DNA of 33,222 bases from Candidatus Brocadiia bacterium (GCA_030605345.1 JAUWIN010000017.1:1-33222), one strand, 5' to 3'. Positions 22,852-32,132 are shown, counted from the stretch's first letter. Notes: a model not told the origin generated them from the letters alone. Numbers and translations: made by a program.

Positions 22852-23250
22852 ATGACGATGACCGACCCAATCGCCGACATGCTGACGCGAATACGCAATG
22901 CCCTGCGCAACAAAAAAAGCAACACCGAAATAATCGCGTCCAAAGTCAACCTCGCGGTCGCCGAGGTGCTGAAAAGAGAGGGCTACATCTCAGACTACGC
23001 ACCGCTCGACACAAAGCCCCGCCCGCTCGTCCGAATCTACCTCAAATACGGCCCCGACGGCGAAAAGGTCATCAACAGCATCACGCGGACGAGCACTCCC
23101 GGCTGCCGCGTCTATAGCGGAGCGAGTGAGCTTGGCACCGTAAAAAACGGGCTCGGAATATCCATCGTCTCCACACCCAAAGGCGTGCTCAGCGACCGCG
23201 AGTGCCGAAAACATGGTGTCGGCGGTGAAGTCCTGTGCAAAGTGTGGTGA
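22852..23250 (+). CDS. rpsH: 30S ribosomal protein S8
   Basis: S8 binds the 16S central domain and in E. coli regulates the spc operon. The 132 residues include TDPIADMLTRIRNALRNKKS, the internal RIYLKYGPDG and the signature GLGISIVSTPKGVLSDREC with GGEVLCKVW at the end. SD CAGGAG lies ten bases upstream; a second ATG two codons later could also serve. Confidence 0.96.
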   Translation: MTMTDPIADMLTRIRNALRNKKSNTEIIASKVNLAVAEVLKREGYISDYAPLDTKPRPLVRIYLKYGPDGEKVINSITRTSTPGCRVYSGASELGTVKNGLGISIVSTPKGVLSDRECRKHGVGGEVLCKVW

Positions 23251-23254
23251 AATC

Positions 23255-23869
23255 ATGTCCAGAACAGGAAAAATACCGGTGCACCTGCCTGAGAGCGTAA
23301 AGGTGTCCATCGAAAACAACGTAATCGCCATGGAAGGCCCAAATGGCAAGGCCGAACTGGTCGTCAACCCGGCGCTTACCATCACCCACGACAAGGCCGC
23401 CGCACAAATTGCCGTGACGCTCAGCAAGTCAGCTGACGCCACCTCCCGCGACGACCGCAAACACCGTCCCACATGGGGCACCACCCGAAAACTCATCGCT
23501 AACATGGTGGAAGGCATCACAAAGGGATACACCAGGCAGGTCCAGGTGGTCGGGGTCGGATACGGGGCCAGACTGGAAGGCGGCAACCTCGTGCTCCGGT
23601 GTGGACTGGCCCACGAAGTATCCATCCCCGTCCCCCAGGGCGTCACCGTCGACCCGCCCGAGACCGGCAGCCTAGCTGTCTCCGGCGCCGGGCAGGTACC
23701 GTGCACAACCCTGACGTTTCGCAGCACTGACAAACAACGAGTCGGCCAGTTCGCCGCCGCCGTCCGGCGTGTCCGTCCGCCGGAACCATACAAGGGCAAG
23801 GGCATCCGTTACGTCAACGAAGAAGTCAAGCGCAAGGCCGGCAAGGCACTGGCGGCAGGTACCTCGTAA
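23255..23869 (+). CDS. rplF: 50S ribosomal protein L6
   Basis: L6 lies near the sarcin-ricin loop. The 204 residues start SRTGKIPVHLPESVKVSIEN and include TTRKLIANMVEGITKGY, VVGVGYGARLEG and the signature PPEPYKGKGIRYVNEEVKRK. It is about 20 residues longer than usual because of small loop insertions near residues 60 and 150. The ATG at 23255 lies 4 nt after the rpsH stop. Confidence 0.96.
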   Translation: MSRTGKIPVHLPESVKVSIENNVIAMEGPNGKAELVVNPALTITHDKAAAQIAVTLSKSADATSRDDRKHRPTWGTTRKLIANMVEGITKGYTRQVQVVGVGYGARLEGGNLVLRCGLAHEVSIPVPQGVTVDPPETGSLAVSGAGQVPCTTLTFRSTDKQRVGQFAAAVRRVRPPEPYKGKGIRYVNEEVKRKAGKALAAGTS

Positions 23870-23884
23870 ACAAGCGACACAACT

Positions 23885-24259
23885 ATGAACAAGATGCAAG
23901 AAAAACGACTCCACCGGCTTCGCCGCCACAGGCGAGTGCGCAAAAAAGTGTTCGGAACAACACAGCGGCCCCGCCTTGCCGTTTACCGCAGCCTGCGCCA
24001 CATCTACGCCCAGATCATCGAGGACGCCAGCGCACGCACGCTCACTTCCGCCTCCACGCTCCAGCCGGACGTCCGCCAGCAGCTTCAGAACGCGGGCACC
24101 GGCGGCTGTCCCGCGGCACAGGCGGTCGGCAGGCGGCTGGCAGAGAAGGCGCTCGCTCACGGAATAAAGGCAGTGGTGCTCGACCGCGGCGGATTCAAGT
24201 ATCACGGGCGGGTCAAAGCCCTTGCCGAAGCAGCCCGAGAAAGCGGGCTGAAGTTTTAG
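23885..24259 (+). CDS. rplR: 50S ribosomal protein L18
   Basis: L18 binds 5S rRNA with L5. The 124 residues show the basic start ([15 protein letters not shown]), [33 protein letters not shown] and the closing [20 protein letters not shown]. It follows rplF by 15 nt. Confidence 0.96.
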   Translation: MNKMQEKRLHRLRRHRRVRKKVFGTTQRPRLAVYRSLRHIYAQIIEDASARTLTSASTLQPDVRQQLQNAGTGGCPAAQAVGRRLAEKALAHGIKAVVLDRGGFKYHGRVKALAEAARESGLKF

Positions 24260-24293
24260 GAAAACCTTCTGGGTCCGTAATCGAGGATAACTC

Positions 24294-24794
24294 TTGGCAC
24301 AAAAAACAAACAAAAAATCGCGCAGCGGCGGCGAACTGCTTGAGACCGTCATAAAAATCTACCGCTCCGCAAGCGTAGTCAAAGGAGGCAGGCGGTTCAG
24401 CTTCTCCGCACTGACCGTCGTCGGCGACGGCAACGGCTCGACGGGCATCGGCTACGGCAAGGCAAAGGAAGTCCCTGGGGCGGTTGAGAAGAGCTTCAAG
24501 AACGCCCGACAGTCAATGAAAAAAATCACCCTCGTAGGCCGCACCTTGCCCCACCAGGTGACCGGCCGGTACCTTGCCTCGCGCGTGTTCATGAAACCGG
24601 CCGCACCCGGCACCGGGATCATCGCCGGCGACACTGTGCGCGCGGTGGTAGAGGCCGCCGGTGTCAGGGACATATTGACCAAATCACTCGGCAGCAACTC
24701 GGCGAAGAACCTGGCCAAGGCAACCATGCAGGGCCTGTTGTCGCTCCGCGACAGGGCAACCGTGGAAAAACTCAGAGGAGTGACCCTCGAGTGA
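24294..24794 (+). CDS. rpsE: 30S ribosomal protein S5
   Basis: S5 takes part in decoding accuracy and mRNA unwinding. The TTG at 24294, with GAGGATA upstream, gives 166 residues. VVKGGRRFSFSALTVVGDGN, GYGKAKEVPGAVEKSFKNAR, MKPAAPGTGIIAG and GVRDILTKSLGSNSAKN are typical. The stop overlaps the rplO GTG by 4 nt (GTGA), so there is no room for rpmD (L30), which often stands here. Confidence 0.95.
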   Translation: MAQKTNKKSRSGGELLETVIKIYRSASVVKGGRRFSFSALTVVGDGNGSTGIGYGKAKEVPGAVEKSFKNARQSMKKITLVGRTLPHQVTGRYLASRVFMKPAAPGTGIIAGDTVRAVVEAAGVRDILTKSLGSNSAKNLAKATMQGLLSLRDRATVEKLRGVTLE

Positions 24795-25234
24795 ACCTCT
24801 CAGAAGCCGTAAGCGGCAGGAAATACAAAAAGGCCAAGCGCATCGGGCGCGGCGCCGGGTCCGGCAGTGGCAAAACTTCTGGCCACGGGCACCGCGGCAC
24901 ACTCGCCCGCTCCGGCGGTTCCATCAGCCCCACCTACGAAGGCGGCCAGATGCCCCTGTTCCGCCGGCTGCCCAAACGCGGATTCAACAACCGCCGCTTC
25001 CAGAAAAGGCCCGCAGTGGTCAACCTTGATGACCTGGCCGACTGGCCGGTGGAAGAACAGGTGACCCCCACCTCGCTGCTCCGCGCCGGCCTCGTGGGTG
25101 ACGTCTCAGACGGGGTGAAGGTGCTGGGCAGGGGCGACGTGCTCAAACCGCTCAGTGTCAAGGTGAACGCTTTCTCCAGGAACGCCCGCGAAAAAATCCT
25201 CGCCGCTGGGGGCAAAACAGAGCCCACCCGGTGA
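24791..25234 (+). CDS. rplO: 50S ribosomal protein L15
   Basis: L15 is a late-assembly 23S-binding protein. The 147 residues include KRIGRGAGSGSGKTSGHGHR, EGGQMPLFRRLPKRGF and VNAFSRNAREKILAAGG. GTG start, overlapping the rpsE stop by 4 nt; the SD (AGAGGAG) lies inside rpsE. Confidence 0.95.
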   Translation: MNLSEAVSGRKYKKAKRIGRGAGSGSGKTSGHGHRGTLARSGGSISPTYEGGQMPLFRRLPKRGFNNRRFQKRPAVVNLDDLADWPVEEQVTPTSLLRAGLVGDVSDGVKVLGRGDVLKPLSVKVNAFSRNAREKILAAGGKTEPTR

Positions 25235-25244
25235 ACGGAAAGTC

Positions 25245-26627
25245 ATGATCGAACCGCTCATAAACTGTTTCCGCATCCCCGAGCTGAGGAAGAAAATCCT
25301 GTTCACCTTCGGCATGCTGGTGGTCTTCCGGATCGGGGCCTTCGTGCCCGTGCCCGGGGTCGATCCTACGGTGGTGGGCGAGGCGGCGGGGCAACTTGGC
25401 TCCGGAGCACTCGGCATCGTCGACATGTTCTCCGGCGGAGCACTCAGCAAATGCGCCGTCTTCGGGCTCGGGATCATGCCCTATATCAGCGCCTCCATCG
25501 TGTTTCAACTGTTGGCGACGGTAATCAAGCCACTGGAAGAACTCCAGAAAGAGGGCGAGCCCGGCCAGAAGAAAATCAACCAATACACCCGCTACGCCAC
25601 TGTGCTGTTGTGCATAGTGCAGGGCTTGTTCCTCGCCAGGATGATCAAGGGGCTCGAGGTCAGCAGCGGTGTATACGTCGTGCCCACCGGCGTCCGCGAA
25701 GGTTTCGGCTTCGAAATTACCTGTATCCTCGCGCTCACCGCTGGCACCATATTCCTGATGTGGATAGGCGAGCAGATTCAGGAACACGGCATCGGCAACG
25801 GCATTTCCCTGCTGATAATGGCGGGCATCGTCGCCCGTATCCCGCCCACCCTGGTGCAGGTGTGGCAGACACAAGTCGACCCCAACCTGGTGAATCCCGC
25901 GGCGGACAAGATCGGCATCGTGGGCCTCGCCGGCATGGCCATCATGTACGTCCTGGTGGTGGTGGGGGTGGTGCTGTTGAACCAAGGCCAGCGCCGCGTC
26001 ACCATCCAGACGGCGAAACAGATCAAGGGCCGGCGGGTGTTCGGCGGCCAGCGCTACTACCTCCCGCTCAAGGTGGGCGCCGCAGGCGTCATCCCCATCA
26101 TCTTCGCCCAATCGCTGCTGATGTTTCCCCAGATGATCTTCAACCGCATGGCCGCGTCCGCCGGCGGCGGGTTCTGGGCTATCGTGTGGCAGAAACTGTA
26201 CGCGCTCTTCAGCTACGAGAGCTTCAGTTACCTGGTCATCTACGTCATCCTGATCATGTTTTTCTGCTTCTTCTGGACTGCGGTTCAGTTCAACCCCATA
26301 AAAATGGCCGACGACATGAAAGAACACGGCAACTTTATTCCCGGCATACGGCCCGGCAAACGCACCTCCGAATATTTCGAGCGGGTGATGACGCGAATAA
26401 CCCTCGCCGGCGCCGCCTTCATCTCGGTTATCGCCATCATGCCGTATATCGTTCAGCGCTCCACTGACATCGGCATGCGCGCCGCATATATCTACGGGGG
26501 AACTGGAATGCGCATCGTCGTCGGCGTCGCACTCGACCTGGTACAGAAAATAGAAAACCACCTGCTGATGAGGCACTACGACGGCTTCCTCAAAGGCGGA
26601 GCAAGGATAAAAGGAAGGCAGGGATAG
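25245..26627 (+). CDS. secY: Preprotein translocase subunit SecY
   Basis: SecY is the channel of the Sec translocon, exporting or inserting proteins across the inner membrane. The 460 residues have about ten hydrophobic segments. ILFTFGMLVVFRIGAFVPVP marks the first helix, SKCAVFGLGIMPYISASIVF the plug and second-helix region, and HGIGNGISLLIMAGIVARIP the fourth. GVIPIIFAQSLLMFP and IRPGKRTSEYFERVMTRITL (cytoplasmic loop toward the ribosome and SecA) are well kept. It starts 10 nt after rplO and ends directly against adk. Confidence 0.97.
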   Translation: MIEPLINCFRIPELRKKILFTFGMLVVFRIGAFVPVPGVDPTVVGEAAGQLGSGALGIVDMFSGGALSKCAVFGLGIMPYISASIVFQLLATVIKPLEELQKEGEPGQKKINQYTRYATVLLCIVQGLFLARMIKGLEVSSGVYVVPTGVREGFGFEITCILALTAGTIFLMWIGEQIQEHGIGNGISLLIMAGIVARIPPTLVQVWQTQVDPNLVNPAADKIGIVGLAGMAIMYVLVVVGVVLLNQGQRRVTIQTAKQIKGRRVFGGQRYYLPLKVGAAGVIPIIFAQSLLMFPQMIFNRMAASAGGGFWAIVWQKLYALFSYESFSYLVIYVILIMFFCFFWTAVQFNPIKMADDMKEHGNFIPGIRPGKRTSEYFERVMTRITLAGAAFISVIAIMPYIVQRSTDIGMRAAYIYGGTGMRIVVGVALDLVQKIENHLLMRHYDGFLKGGARIKGRQG

Positions 26628-27278
26628 GTGGACTTGAGACTCATCTTCCTCGGACCGCCCGGCGTCGGCAAAGGCACCCAGGCGAAGCGCCTCGCCGCCG
26701 ACAAGGGCATCCCACACATATCCACCGGTGACATCCTCCGCACCGAAGTCGAAGCCCACTCCGAACTCGGCAACAGGGCAAAACAATACATGGACGACGG
26801 CAAATTAGTGCCCGACGACCTCGTCGTCGACATGGTGGCAAAGCGCCTCGTACAGCCCGACTGCAACCGCGGGTATCTCCTGGACGGTTTCCCCAGGAAC
26901 ACCGCCCAAGCCGCGGCGCTCGAGGGAAAGCTGGCCCAAAGCGCAAACCAGACCGACAAAGTTCTCTACTTCAGCGCCCCCGACGAGATTCTCATTAAGC
27001 GTCTCTCCGGCCGGCGCGTCTGCCCAGCCTGCGGAGCGAACTACCACCTCGAGACCATGCCGCCAAAGACGCCCGGAGTGTGCGACAAGTGCGGCACCGA
27101 ACTCATCCAGCGCCCCGACGACAGCCCCCAGACCATAAAGAACCGCCTGGAGGTCTACAAAGCGCAGACGCACCAACTCACACAGCAATACGCCTCCGCC
27201 GAGCTGCTGGTGAATGTGGACAGCACCGGCACGGTTGACGAGATCGCCGACGCCGTGGCACGCTGCTTGGAGCTATAA
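26628..27278 (+). CDS. adk: Adenylate kinase, long zinc-LID type
   Basis: The enzyme interconverts AMP plus ATP and two ADP. The 216 residues include the P-loop GPPGVGKGT (9-17), the AMP-site STGD (32-35), DGFPR (86-90) and a long LID with C132, C135, C152 and C155, which should bind zinc. GTG start with no gap after secY. The position after secY is the standard place in the spc operon. Confidence 0.97.
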   Translation: MDLRLIFLGPPGVGKGTQAKRLAADKGIPHISTGDILRTEVEAHSELGNRAKQYMDDGKLVPDDLVVDMVAKRLVQPDCNRGYLLDGFPRNTAQAAALEGKLAQSANQTDKVLYFSAPDEILIKRLSGRRVCPACGANYHLETMPPKTPGVCDKCGTELIQRPDDSPQTIKNRLEVYKAQTHQLTQQYASAELLVNVDSTGTVDEIADAVARCLEL

Positions 27279-27355
27279 AGTGAAATCATGCATGTCCCAA
27301 CGGATACACACAGTTCGGTCAATTATCTACTCGGCTTTTGAAAAGGTCACATAAG

Positions 27356-28129
27356 ATGTTCAGCGAACTACCGCTGAGAACGCCGCAGGAATTAGTCATA
27401 ATGCGAGAGGCAGGCCGAGTTGTTGCCCTCGTGCTTGAGCGGATGAGGGAACTCGTAGCCCCGGGTGTCACCACCGGCGAACTTGACGCGGCAGCCGAGG
27501 AAATCATCCGCAGCCGCGACGGAACGCCCGCCTTCAAGGGCTATGAAGTGCCCGGAAAACCGCCCTTCCCAGGAACTATCTGCGCCTCGGTCAACGACGA
27601 GGTAGTCCACGGAATCCCCGGCGACCGGGCGCTCCGGGAAGGCGACATCGTCAGTATCGACGTCGGCGCCAAACGAAACGGCTACTTCGGCGACGCAGCC
27701 GTCACCCTGCCCGTCGGCCGCGTCTCGGCAGAGGCCGCCAAACTGATGCAAGTCTGTTCACAGGCGCTCCAACTCGCCATCGAGCAGGTAAAACCCGGCA
27801 ACCATCTCTGTGAAACCGGGAAAGCCGTCCAACACCACGTAGAAAAGAATCAGTTTTCAGTAGTGCGCGACTTTACCGGCCACGGCATCGGCACCCAAAT
27901 GCACCAGGCCCCGCAAGTCCCAAACTACGAGACCAAAGGAACCCCAGATGTGAAAATGCAGCCCGGCCTGGTACTGGCCATAGAACCAATGATCAATGCC
28001 GGCGGCTACAAGGTCGAAACGGACGACAACTTCTGGACAGTGCGGACGACAGATGGTAGGCTCTCGGCACATTTCGAGCACACCGTCGCCGTGACGCCCG
28101 GCGGAAACGAAATCTTCACTCTGCGGTAG
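27356..28129 (+). CDS. map: Methionine aminopeptidase, type I
   Basis: The enzyme removes the initiator methionine from nascent proteins after deformylation. The ATG at 27356 (with AAAAGG nine bases upstream) gives 257 residues; an in-frame TTG 18 bases earlier is less likely. The metal ligands are all visible: D102 (SIDVGA), D113 (YFGDAA), H176 (GHGIG), E210 (AIEPM) and E241 (FEHTV), with H85 (VVHGIP) as catalytic histidine. The 77-nt gap from adk holds no clear promoter. The functional partner def lies 3.5 kb downstream. Confidence 0.96.
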   Translation: MFSELPLRTPQELVIMREAGRVVALVLERMRELVAPGVTTGELDAAAEEIIRSRDGTPAFKGYEVPGKPPFPGTICASVNDEVVHGIPGDRALREGDIVSIDVGAKRNGYFGDAAVTLPVGRVSAEAAKLMQVCSQALQLAIEQVKPGNHLCETGKAVQHHVEKNQFSVVRDFTGHGIGTQMHQAPQVPNYETKGTPDVKMQPGLVLAIEPMINAGGYKVETDDNFWTVRTTDGRLSAHFEHTVAVTPGGNEIFTLR

Positions 28130-28147
28130 AGGAACAAAAGCAGCGCA

Positions 28148-28402
28148 ATGCCAAAAGAAGAACCCATAACACTCCAGGCAGTCGTGCGTGAGGCCCTGCC
28201 AAACGCCATGTTCAGCGTCGAGCTGGAAAACGGCCACAGGGTCCTCGCTCACGTCTCCGGCAGGATGAGGATGCACTTCATCCGCATCCTGCCCGGCGAC
28301 ACCGTGACCCTCGAGATGTCACCCTACGACCTCACCAAGGGCCGGATCGTATATCGCGGAATCCGGCGGCAGCGCGAAGAAACCGGAGGGCAACAAAAAT
28401 GA
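28148..28402 (+). CDS. infA: Translation initiation factor IF-1
   Basis: IF-1 binds the A site of the 30S subunit during initiation. The 84 residues carry the OB-fold landmarks [39 protein letters not shown] and [19 protein letters not shown] short C-terminal tail makes it about 12 residues longer than usual. The stop overlaps the rpmJ ATG (ATGA). Confidence 0.96.
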   Translation: MPKEEPITLQAVVREALPNAMFSVELENGHRVLAHVSGRMRMHFIRILPGDTVTLEMSPYDLTKGRIVYRGIRRQREETGGQQK

Positions 28403-28515
28403 AAGTCCGAAGCTCAGTCAAACGCATCTGTGAAAACTGCAAGCTTATTCGGCGCAAGGGCGTCGTGCGAGTAGTTTGCACTAACCCCCGCCACAAACAG
28501 CGGCAGGGGAAATAG
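28399..28515 (+). CDS. rpmJ: 50S ribosomal protein L36
   Basis: This small 38-residue protein starts [14 protein letters not shown] and has the zinc-ribbon ligands C11, C14, C27 and H32, as in the zinc-binding form of L36. The ATG overlaps the infA stop by 4 nt. Its position between infA and rpsM is the usual one. Confidence 0.96.
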   Translation: MKVRSSVKRICENCKLIRRKGVVRVVCTNPRHKQRQGK

Positions 28516-28542
28516 TCTCAACCGTATCGGAGGTGCCCCAAC

Positions 28543-28926
28543 ATGCCCCGCGTAGTGGGCGTCGACATCCCGGGCAAAAAGCCCATCGAAATCGCGCTGA
28601 CCCATGTCCACGGGATCGGCCGCCACAGTGCGCTGGAGATCACTCGGAGCGCAGGTATCAAGCCCGGCACTCGCGCCGACCAGCTCACCGAAGAACAGTT
28701 CTCCCGCATGGTCTCCATCATTGACCGCAGCCACACCGTAGAAGGCGAACTGCGCCGCATGGTCACACAGAACATCGCCCGGCTGCGCGAGATCAACTGC
28801 TACCGCGGGCAGCGGCACAGGAAAAACCTGCCCGTCCGAGGCCAGCGCACACGAACAAACGCACGAACCAGAAAAGGCCCCAAGAAAACCGTCGCAGTCA
28901 AGAGGGCAGTCAAAGCAGCCGGATAG
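28543..28926 (+). CDS. rpsM: 30S ribosomal protein S13
   Basis: S13 is a 30S head protein that contacts the 50S subunit and P-site tRNA. The 127 residues include RVVGVDIPGKKPIEIALTHV, HGIGRHSALEI, REINCYRGQRHRKNLPVRGQ and the basic tail RTRTNARTRKGPKKT. SD GGAGG lies upstream. Confidence 0.97.
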   Translation: MPRVVGVDIPGKKPIEIALTHVHGIGRHSALEITRSAGIKPGTRADQLTEEQFSRMVSIIDRSHTVEGELRRMVTQNIARLREINCYRGQRHRKNLPVRGQRTRTNARTRKGPKKTVAVKRAVKAAG

Positions 28927-28957
28927 TGCAGCACAGGTCTGAAACCCGGAGAACCAA

Positions 28958-29335
28958 ATGGCGAAAGAGCGAAGACGAATACGGCGGATTTCCTCGCAGG
29001 CCGTCGCCACCGTCAAGGCCACGTTCAACAATACCATTGTGTCCATCGCCGACGTGAACGGCGACGTTCTCTGCTGGGCAAGCGCCGGCACCCTGGGGTT
29101 CAAGGGCTCCCGCAAGAGCACCCCCTTCGCCGCGCAGCGCACCGCCGAAACCGCAGCGGAAAAAGCCCAGAAAATGGGCGTTCGCCAAGTCGAAGTCCGG
29201 GTCACAGGCCCCGGCTCGGGCCGCGAGTCCGCAATACGCGCCCTCCAGGCCGCAGGGCTCGAAATCAAGTCCATCGAAGACGTCACCCCCCTGCCCCACA
29301 ACGGATGCAGGCCAAAGAAGAGGCGCCGTGTATAA
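28958..29335 (+). CDS. rpsK: 30S ribosomal protein S11
   Basis: S11 helps form the mRNA path on the 30S platform. The 125 residues show [56 protein letters not shown] and [18 protein letters not shown], the standard ending. It is spaced 31 nt from rpsM. Confidence 0.97.
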   Translation: MAKERRRIRRISSQAVATVKATFNNTIVSIADVNGDVLCWASAGTLGFKGSRKSTPFAAQRTAETAAEKAQKMGVRQVEVRVTGPGSGRESAIRALQAAGLEIKSIEDVTPLPHNGCRPKKRRRV

Positions 29336-29382
29336 GCCCACTGGCGTGGGACGGAAAGCCGGACCAGGTTAGGAGTTGTCAA

Positions 29383-30009
29383 GTGGCACGCAACACAGGA
29401 CCGAAATGCAAACTCTGCCGAAGAGAAGGAGTAAAACTGTTCCTTAAAGGCGCCCGGTGCGACACCGCCAGATGCGCCCTCGAGCGGCGGGAATATCCCC
29501 CCGGAATGCACAGCTGGCGCCGTAGAAAAATCAGCCCCTACGGCCAACAACTACGCGAAAAACAAAAACTGAAAAGATACTACGGTCTCCTCGAACGCCA
29601 ATTCCGGCTGTACTTCCAGAGAGCTGAACACGCCAAGGGCAACACCGGTGAAAACCTCCTCCTGGCGCTGGAGCGCAGGCTTGACAACGTGCTCACCTGC
29701 CTCGGGTTTGCCACCTCGCGAAGTCACGCCCGCCAGTTGGTCCGGCACGAGCACATACTGGTGAATAACAGCAAAGTGACCGTCCCCGCACAGGAAGTCA
29801 AGGTGGATGACCAGATAACCCCGGCCAACAAGGAAAAATCCCAGGGCGCCATCGCCGCAAGCCTGGAAAGCACGCAGAACCACAGCATGCCTTCCTGGCT
29901 GGAAGCAACCCTCGACCCGCCCGTAGGGAAGGTCGTACGCATGCCAACCCGGGAGGATGTGTCCCTGCCGGTCCGAGAGCAACTGGTGGTAGAACTGTTG
30001 TCCAAGTAA
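29383..30009 (+). CDS. rpsD: 30S ribosomal protein S4
   Basis: S4 starts 30S assembly and in many bacteria represses the alpha operon. The GTG at 29383, with AGGAG (29371-29375) upstream, gives 208 residues starting ARNTGPKCKLCRREG. A longer frame from 29305 covers the end of rpsK and is rejected. Cysteines 9, 12, 26 and 31 form the zinc site of the C+ form. The S4 RNA-binding domain (RLDNVLTCLGFATSRSHARQ, then LVRHEHILVNN) is intact. Confidence 0.96.
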   Translation: MARNTGPKCKLCRREGVKLFLKGARCDTARCALERREYPPGMHSWRRRKISPYGQQLREKQKLKRYYGLLERQFRLYFQRAEHAKGNTGENLLLALERRLDNVLTCLGFATSRSHARQLVRHEHILVNNSKVTVPAQEVKVDDQITPANKEKSQGAIAASLESTQNHSMPSWLEATLDPPVGKVVRMPTREDVSLPVREQLVVELLSK

Positions 30010-30051
30010 GGACGCTGAACCCCAAAACCCTTACGCTGTGGAGAAAATGAG

Positions 30052-31032
30052 ATGCGAAAAAGGTGGATGGGATTTGAGCTCCCCGTCAGAGTAGTGTGTG
30101 ACAAAGAAACCCTCACCGATACGTACGGCAAGTTCACAGCCGAACCATTCCAGCGAGGCTACGGCACCACCATCGGCAACGGGCTGCGGCGCGTGCTCCT
30201 GTCCTCACTCCGCGGGGCCGCCCTCACCTCCGTCAGGTTCGAGGGCGTGCAACATCAGTTCCAAACCCTCCCCGGTGTGGTGGAGGACGTCACGGACATA
30301 TGCCTCAACCTCAAGAAGGTACTGGTAAAACTCCATACCGACGAGGCCAAGCAACTCAAACTCGACATACGCCGTAAGGGAGAGGTCACCGCGGCCGACC
30401 TCCAGCACGACGCCGACGTCGAAATCGCAAACCCTGACCTCCACATCGCCACCCTCAGCGAGGGTGGAAAGATCGTCGCCGAACTCGAGGCCCAGCCGGG
30501 CAGGGGATACAAGATCGCCGAAGAACTCGCCAAAAGCGAAATCGGCTACATAGCGCTCGACGCAGTCTTCTCGCCCGTCCACAAGGTAAAACCACTTGTC
30601 GAAAACTGCCGCGTCGGTCAAGTCACAAACTACGACCGCCTCATCCTCGAAATATGGACCAGCGGCACGGTCGACCCAGAAATGGCTCTGGTGGAGGCCG
30701 CCAGAATATTTCGCAAGCACCTCGACACATTCGTTCAGTACTTCGAGCTCGGCCCTCCGGTCGAGGACACCGCCTCACAGCTCGCCGCACAGAAAGAACT
30801 CGAACACCAAACCAAACTCGAGCATAAACTCTCAAAACCGATCGCCGAATTCGACCTCTCGCGCCGTTCCGCAAACTGCCTCGCCGCTCAAAAAATAGCC
30901 ACCCTGCGCGACCTGGTCACCAAAACAGAGGACGAACTCACAGCTCTGCGCAACCTCGGAGAGACCTCGCTCGCCGAGATCAAGGGAAAACTGGCCGAAT
31001 ACGACCTGGAGCTGGGGATGCAGATCGACTGA
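30052..31032 (+). CDS. rpoA: RNA polymerase alpha subunit
   Basis: Alpha dimerises to start polymerase assembly and contacts UP elements and activators. The 326 residues comprise the N-terminal domain (FTAEPFQRGYGTTIGNGLRR, VLLSSLRGAALTSVRFEGV; to about residue 230) and a C-terminal domain (about 255-320) with DLSRRSANCLAAQKIATLRD and LRNLGETSLAEIKGKL. The arginine and asparagine-cysteine segment matches the DNA-contact site. The linker is Gln/Glu/Lys-rich. Confidence 0.97.
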   Translation: MRKRWMGFELPVRVVCDKETLTDTYGKFTAEPFQRGYGTTIGNGLRRVLLSSLRGAALTSVRFEGVQHQFQTLPGVVEDVTDICLNLKKVLVKLHTDEAKQLKLDIRRKGEVTAADLQHDADVEIANPDLHIATLSEGGKIVAELEAQPGRGYKIAEELAKSEIGYIALDAVFSPVHKVKPLVENCRVGQVTNYDRLILEIWTSGTVDPEMALVEAARIFRKHLDTFVQYFELGPPVEDTASQLAAQKELEHQTKLEHKLSKPIAEFDLSRRSANCLAAQKIATLRDLVTKTEDELTALRNLGETSLAEIKGKLAEYDLELGMQID

Positions 31033-31066
31033 CACGCTGGACCGGCAAAAAACAGGAAACTCTCCA

Positions 31067-31537
31067 ATGCGCCACAGGAAAGCCAACAGAAAGCTAGGCC
31101 GCCGCACAAGCCAGCGAAAAGCCCTCATCAGAAACCTCGTCGCCAGCCTGTTCCTCGCACAACCCAGCGAAGACCACGCCGAGCGCATACACACCACCCC
31201 CGAAAAAGCCAAAGTAGCTCGCAGGCTCGCAGAACAACTCATCACCCTCGGCAAAAAGGGCACCCTCGCCGCCCGCCGCCGCGCCCTCCAACGCCTGCCA
31301 AACAAAGCCGCAGTCAGAAAACTCTTCGCCGAAATCGCCCCCAGATACACCAACCGGCAGGGGGGCTATACCCGTATCCTTCACCTGGGCAACCGCCGGA
31401 TCGGCGATGACGCCCCGCAGGCCATCTTCGAACTCGTCGGAATCGCCGAAGAACCAGAAACCCCCGTTCGCCCGGAGGTCACCGTCGAGCCGGAAGACAA
31501 ACCCGAGACCGAAGCCAACCACAAGACCGAGGAATAA
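31067..31537 (+). CDS. rplQ: 50S ribosomal protein L17
   Basis: L17 lies near the tunnel exit. The 156 residues begin MRHRKANRKLGRRTSQRKAL and include IRNLVASLFLAQPSE, TPEKAKVARRLAEQLI and GGYTRILHLGNRRIGDDAPQ. The C-terminal 30 residues are a Glu/Pro/Lys-rich extension absent from short L17 proteins. It is the last gene of the superoperon; no clear T-rich terminator follows. Confidence 0.96.
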   Translation: MRHRKANRKLGRRTSQRKALIRNLVASLFLAQPSEDHAERIHTTPEKAKVARRLAEQLITLGKKGTLAARRRALQRLPNKAAVRKLFAEIAPRYTNRQGGYTRILHLGNRRIGDDAPQAIFELVGIAEEPETPVRPEVTVEPEDKPETEANHKTEE

Positions 31538-31563
31538 CCGACCGGTCAGGCGGCCTATGGGCC

Positions 31564-31591
31564 TTGACTGCCCGCCAGCATCAAGTATAAT
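31564..31591 (+). promoter_or_regulatory. Promoter of def
   Basis: TTGACT (31564-31569) and a perfect TATAAT (31586-31591) are 16 bp apart, leaving a leader of about 28 nt before the ATG. Confidence 0.88.
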
Positions 31592-31625
31592 CCCGACGCA
31601 GCCGAAGTATTTGACCTTCTAAATT

Positions 31626-32132
31626 ATGGTAGAAATAAGAAAATATCCCGACCCCGTCCTAAGCAGGCCAGCCCAGCCGGTCAGGCAAATCGACAAACAA
31701 CTGCTGCGCATGGTGGAGCAGATGTTTGAAACCATGTATGAAAACGGCGGGGTCGGCCTGGCAGCCCCCCAGGTCGGCATGGGCATACGAATATGCGTGG
31801 TCAACTGCACCGGAGAGAGTGGAAGTGAGGTAGTTCTCGTTAACCCCGTAATCGTCGAGACAACAGATGATGAGGCGACCGAAGAGGAAGGCTGTCTGAG
31901 CGTGCCCGGTGTTCGTTCCAACGTCACCCGTGCCGCCAAGATCAAGGTGCGCGCCTACGACCACAGGGGAAAAGAACTTGAGCTAGAAGCCGATGGCCTC
32001 GAGGCACGCGCCATGCAGCACGAAATCGACCACCTCAACGGCCGCCTGTTCTTCCAGACACTCAACGCCGCCGCACGCATGACCATCAACCCCCAGCTGA
32101 AGGCGCTCGAAGAAGAATACAACAAGAAATAA
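31626..32132 (+). CDS. def: Peptide deformylase
   Basis: This metalloenzyme removes the formyl group from nascent proteins. The 168 residues carry the three family motifs: GVGLAAPQVG (42-51), EGCLSVPG with metal ligand C90, and QHEIDHLNG with ligands H132 and H136 and catalytic E133. No good SD precedes the ATG. It has its own promoter between the ribosomal protein and rRNA operons, and acts just before methionine aminopeptidase. Confidence 0.97.
   Translation: MVEIRKYPDPVLSRPAQPVRQIDKQLLRMVEQMFETMYENGGVGLAAPQVGMGIRICVVNCTGESGSEVVLVNPVIVETTDDEATEEEGCLSVPGVRSNVTRAAKIKVRAYDHRGKELELEADGLEARAMQHEIDHLNGRLFFQTLNAAARMTINPQLKALEEEYNKK

Noticed and set aside
25158-26786. 542-codon minus-strand frame opposite secY
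   Set aside because: It is His/Asp/Glu-rich and without recognisable motifs, as expected for the complement of a membrane protein gene.
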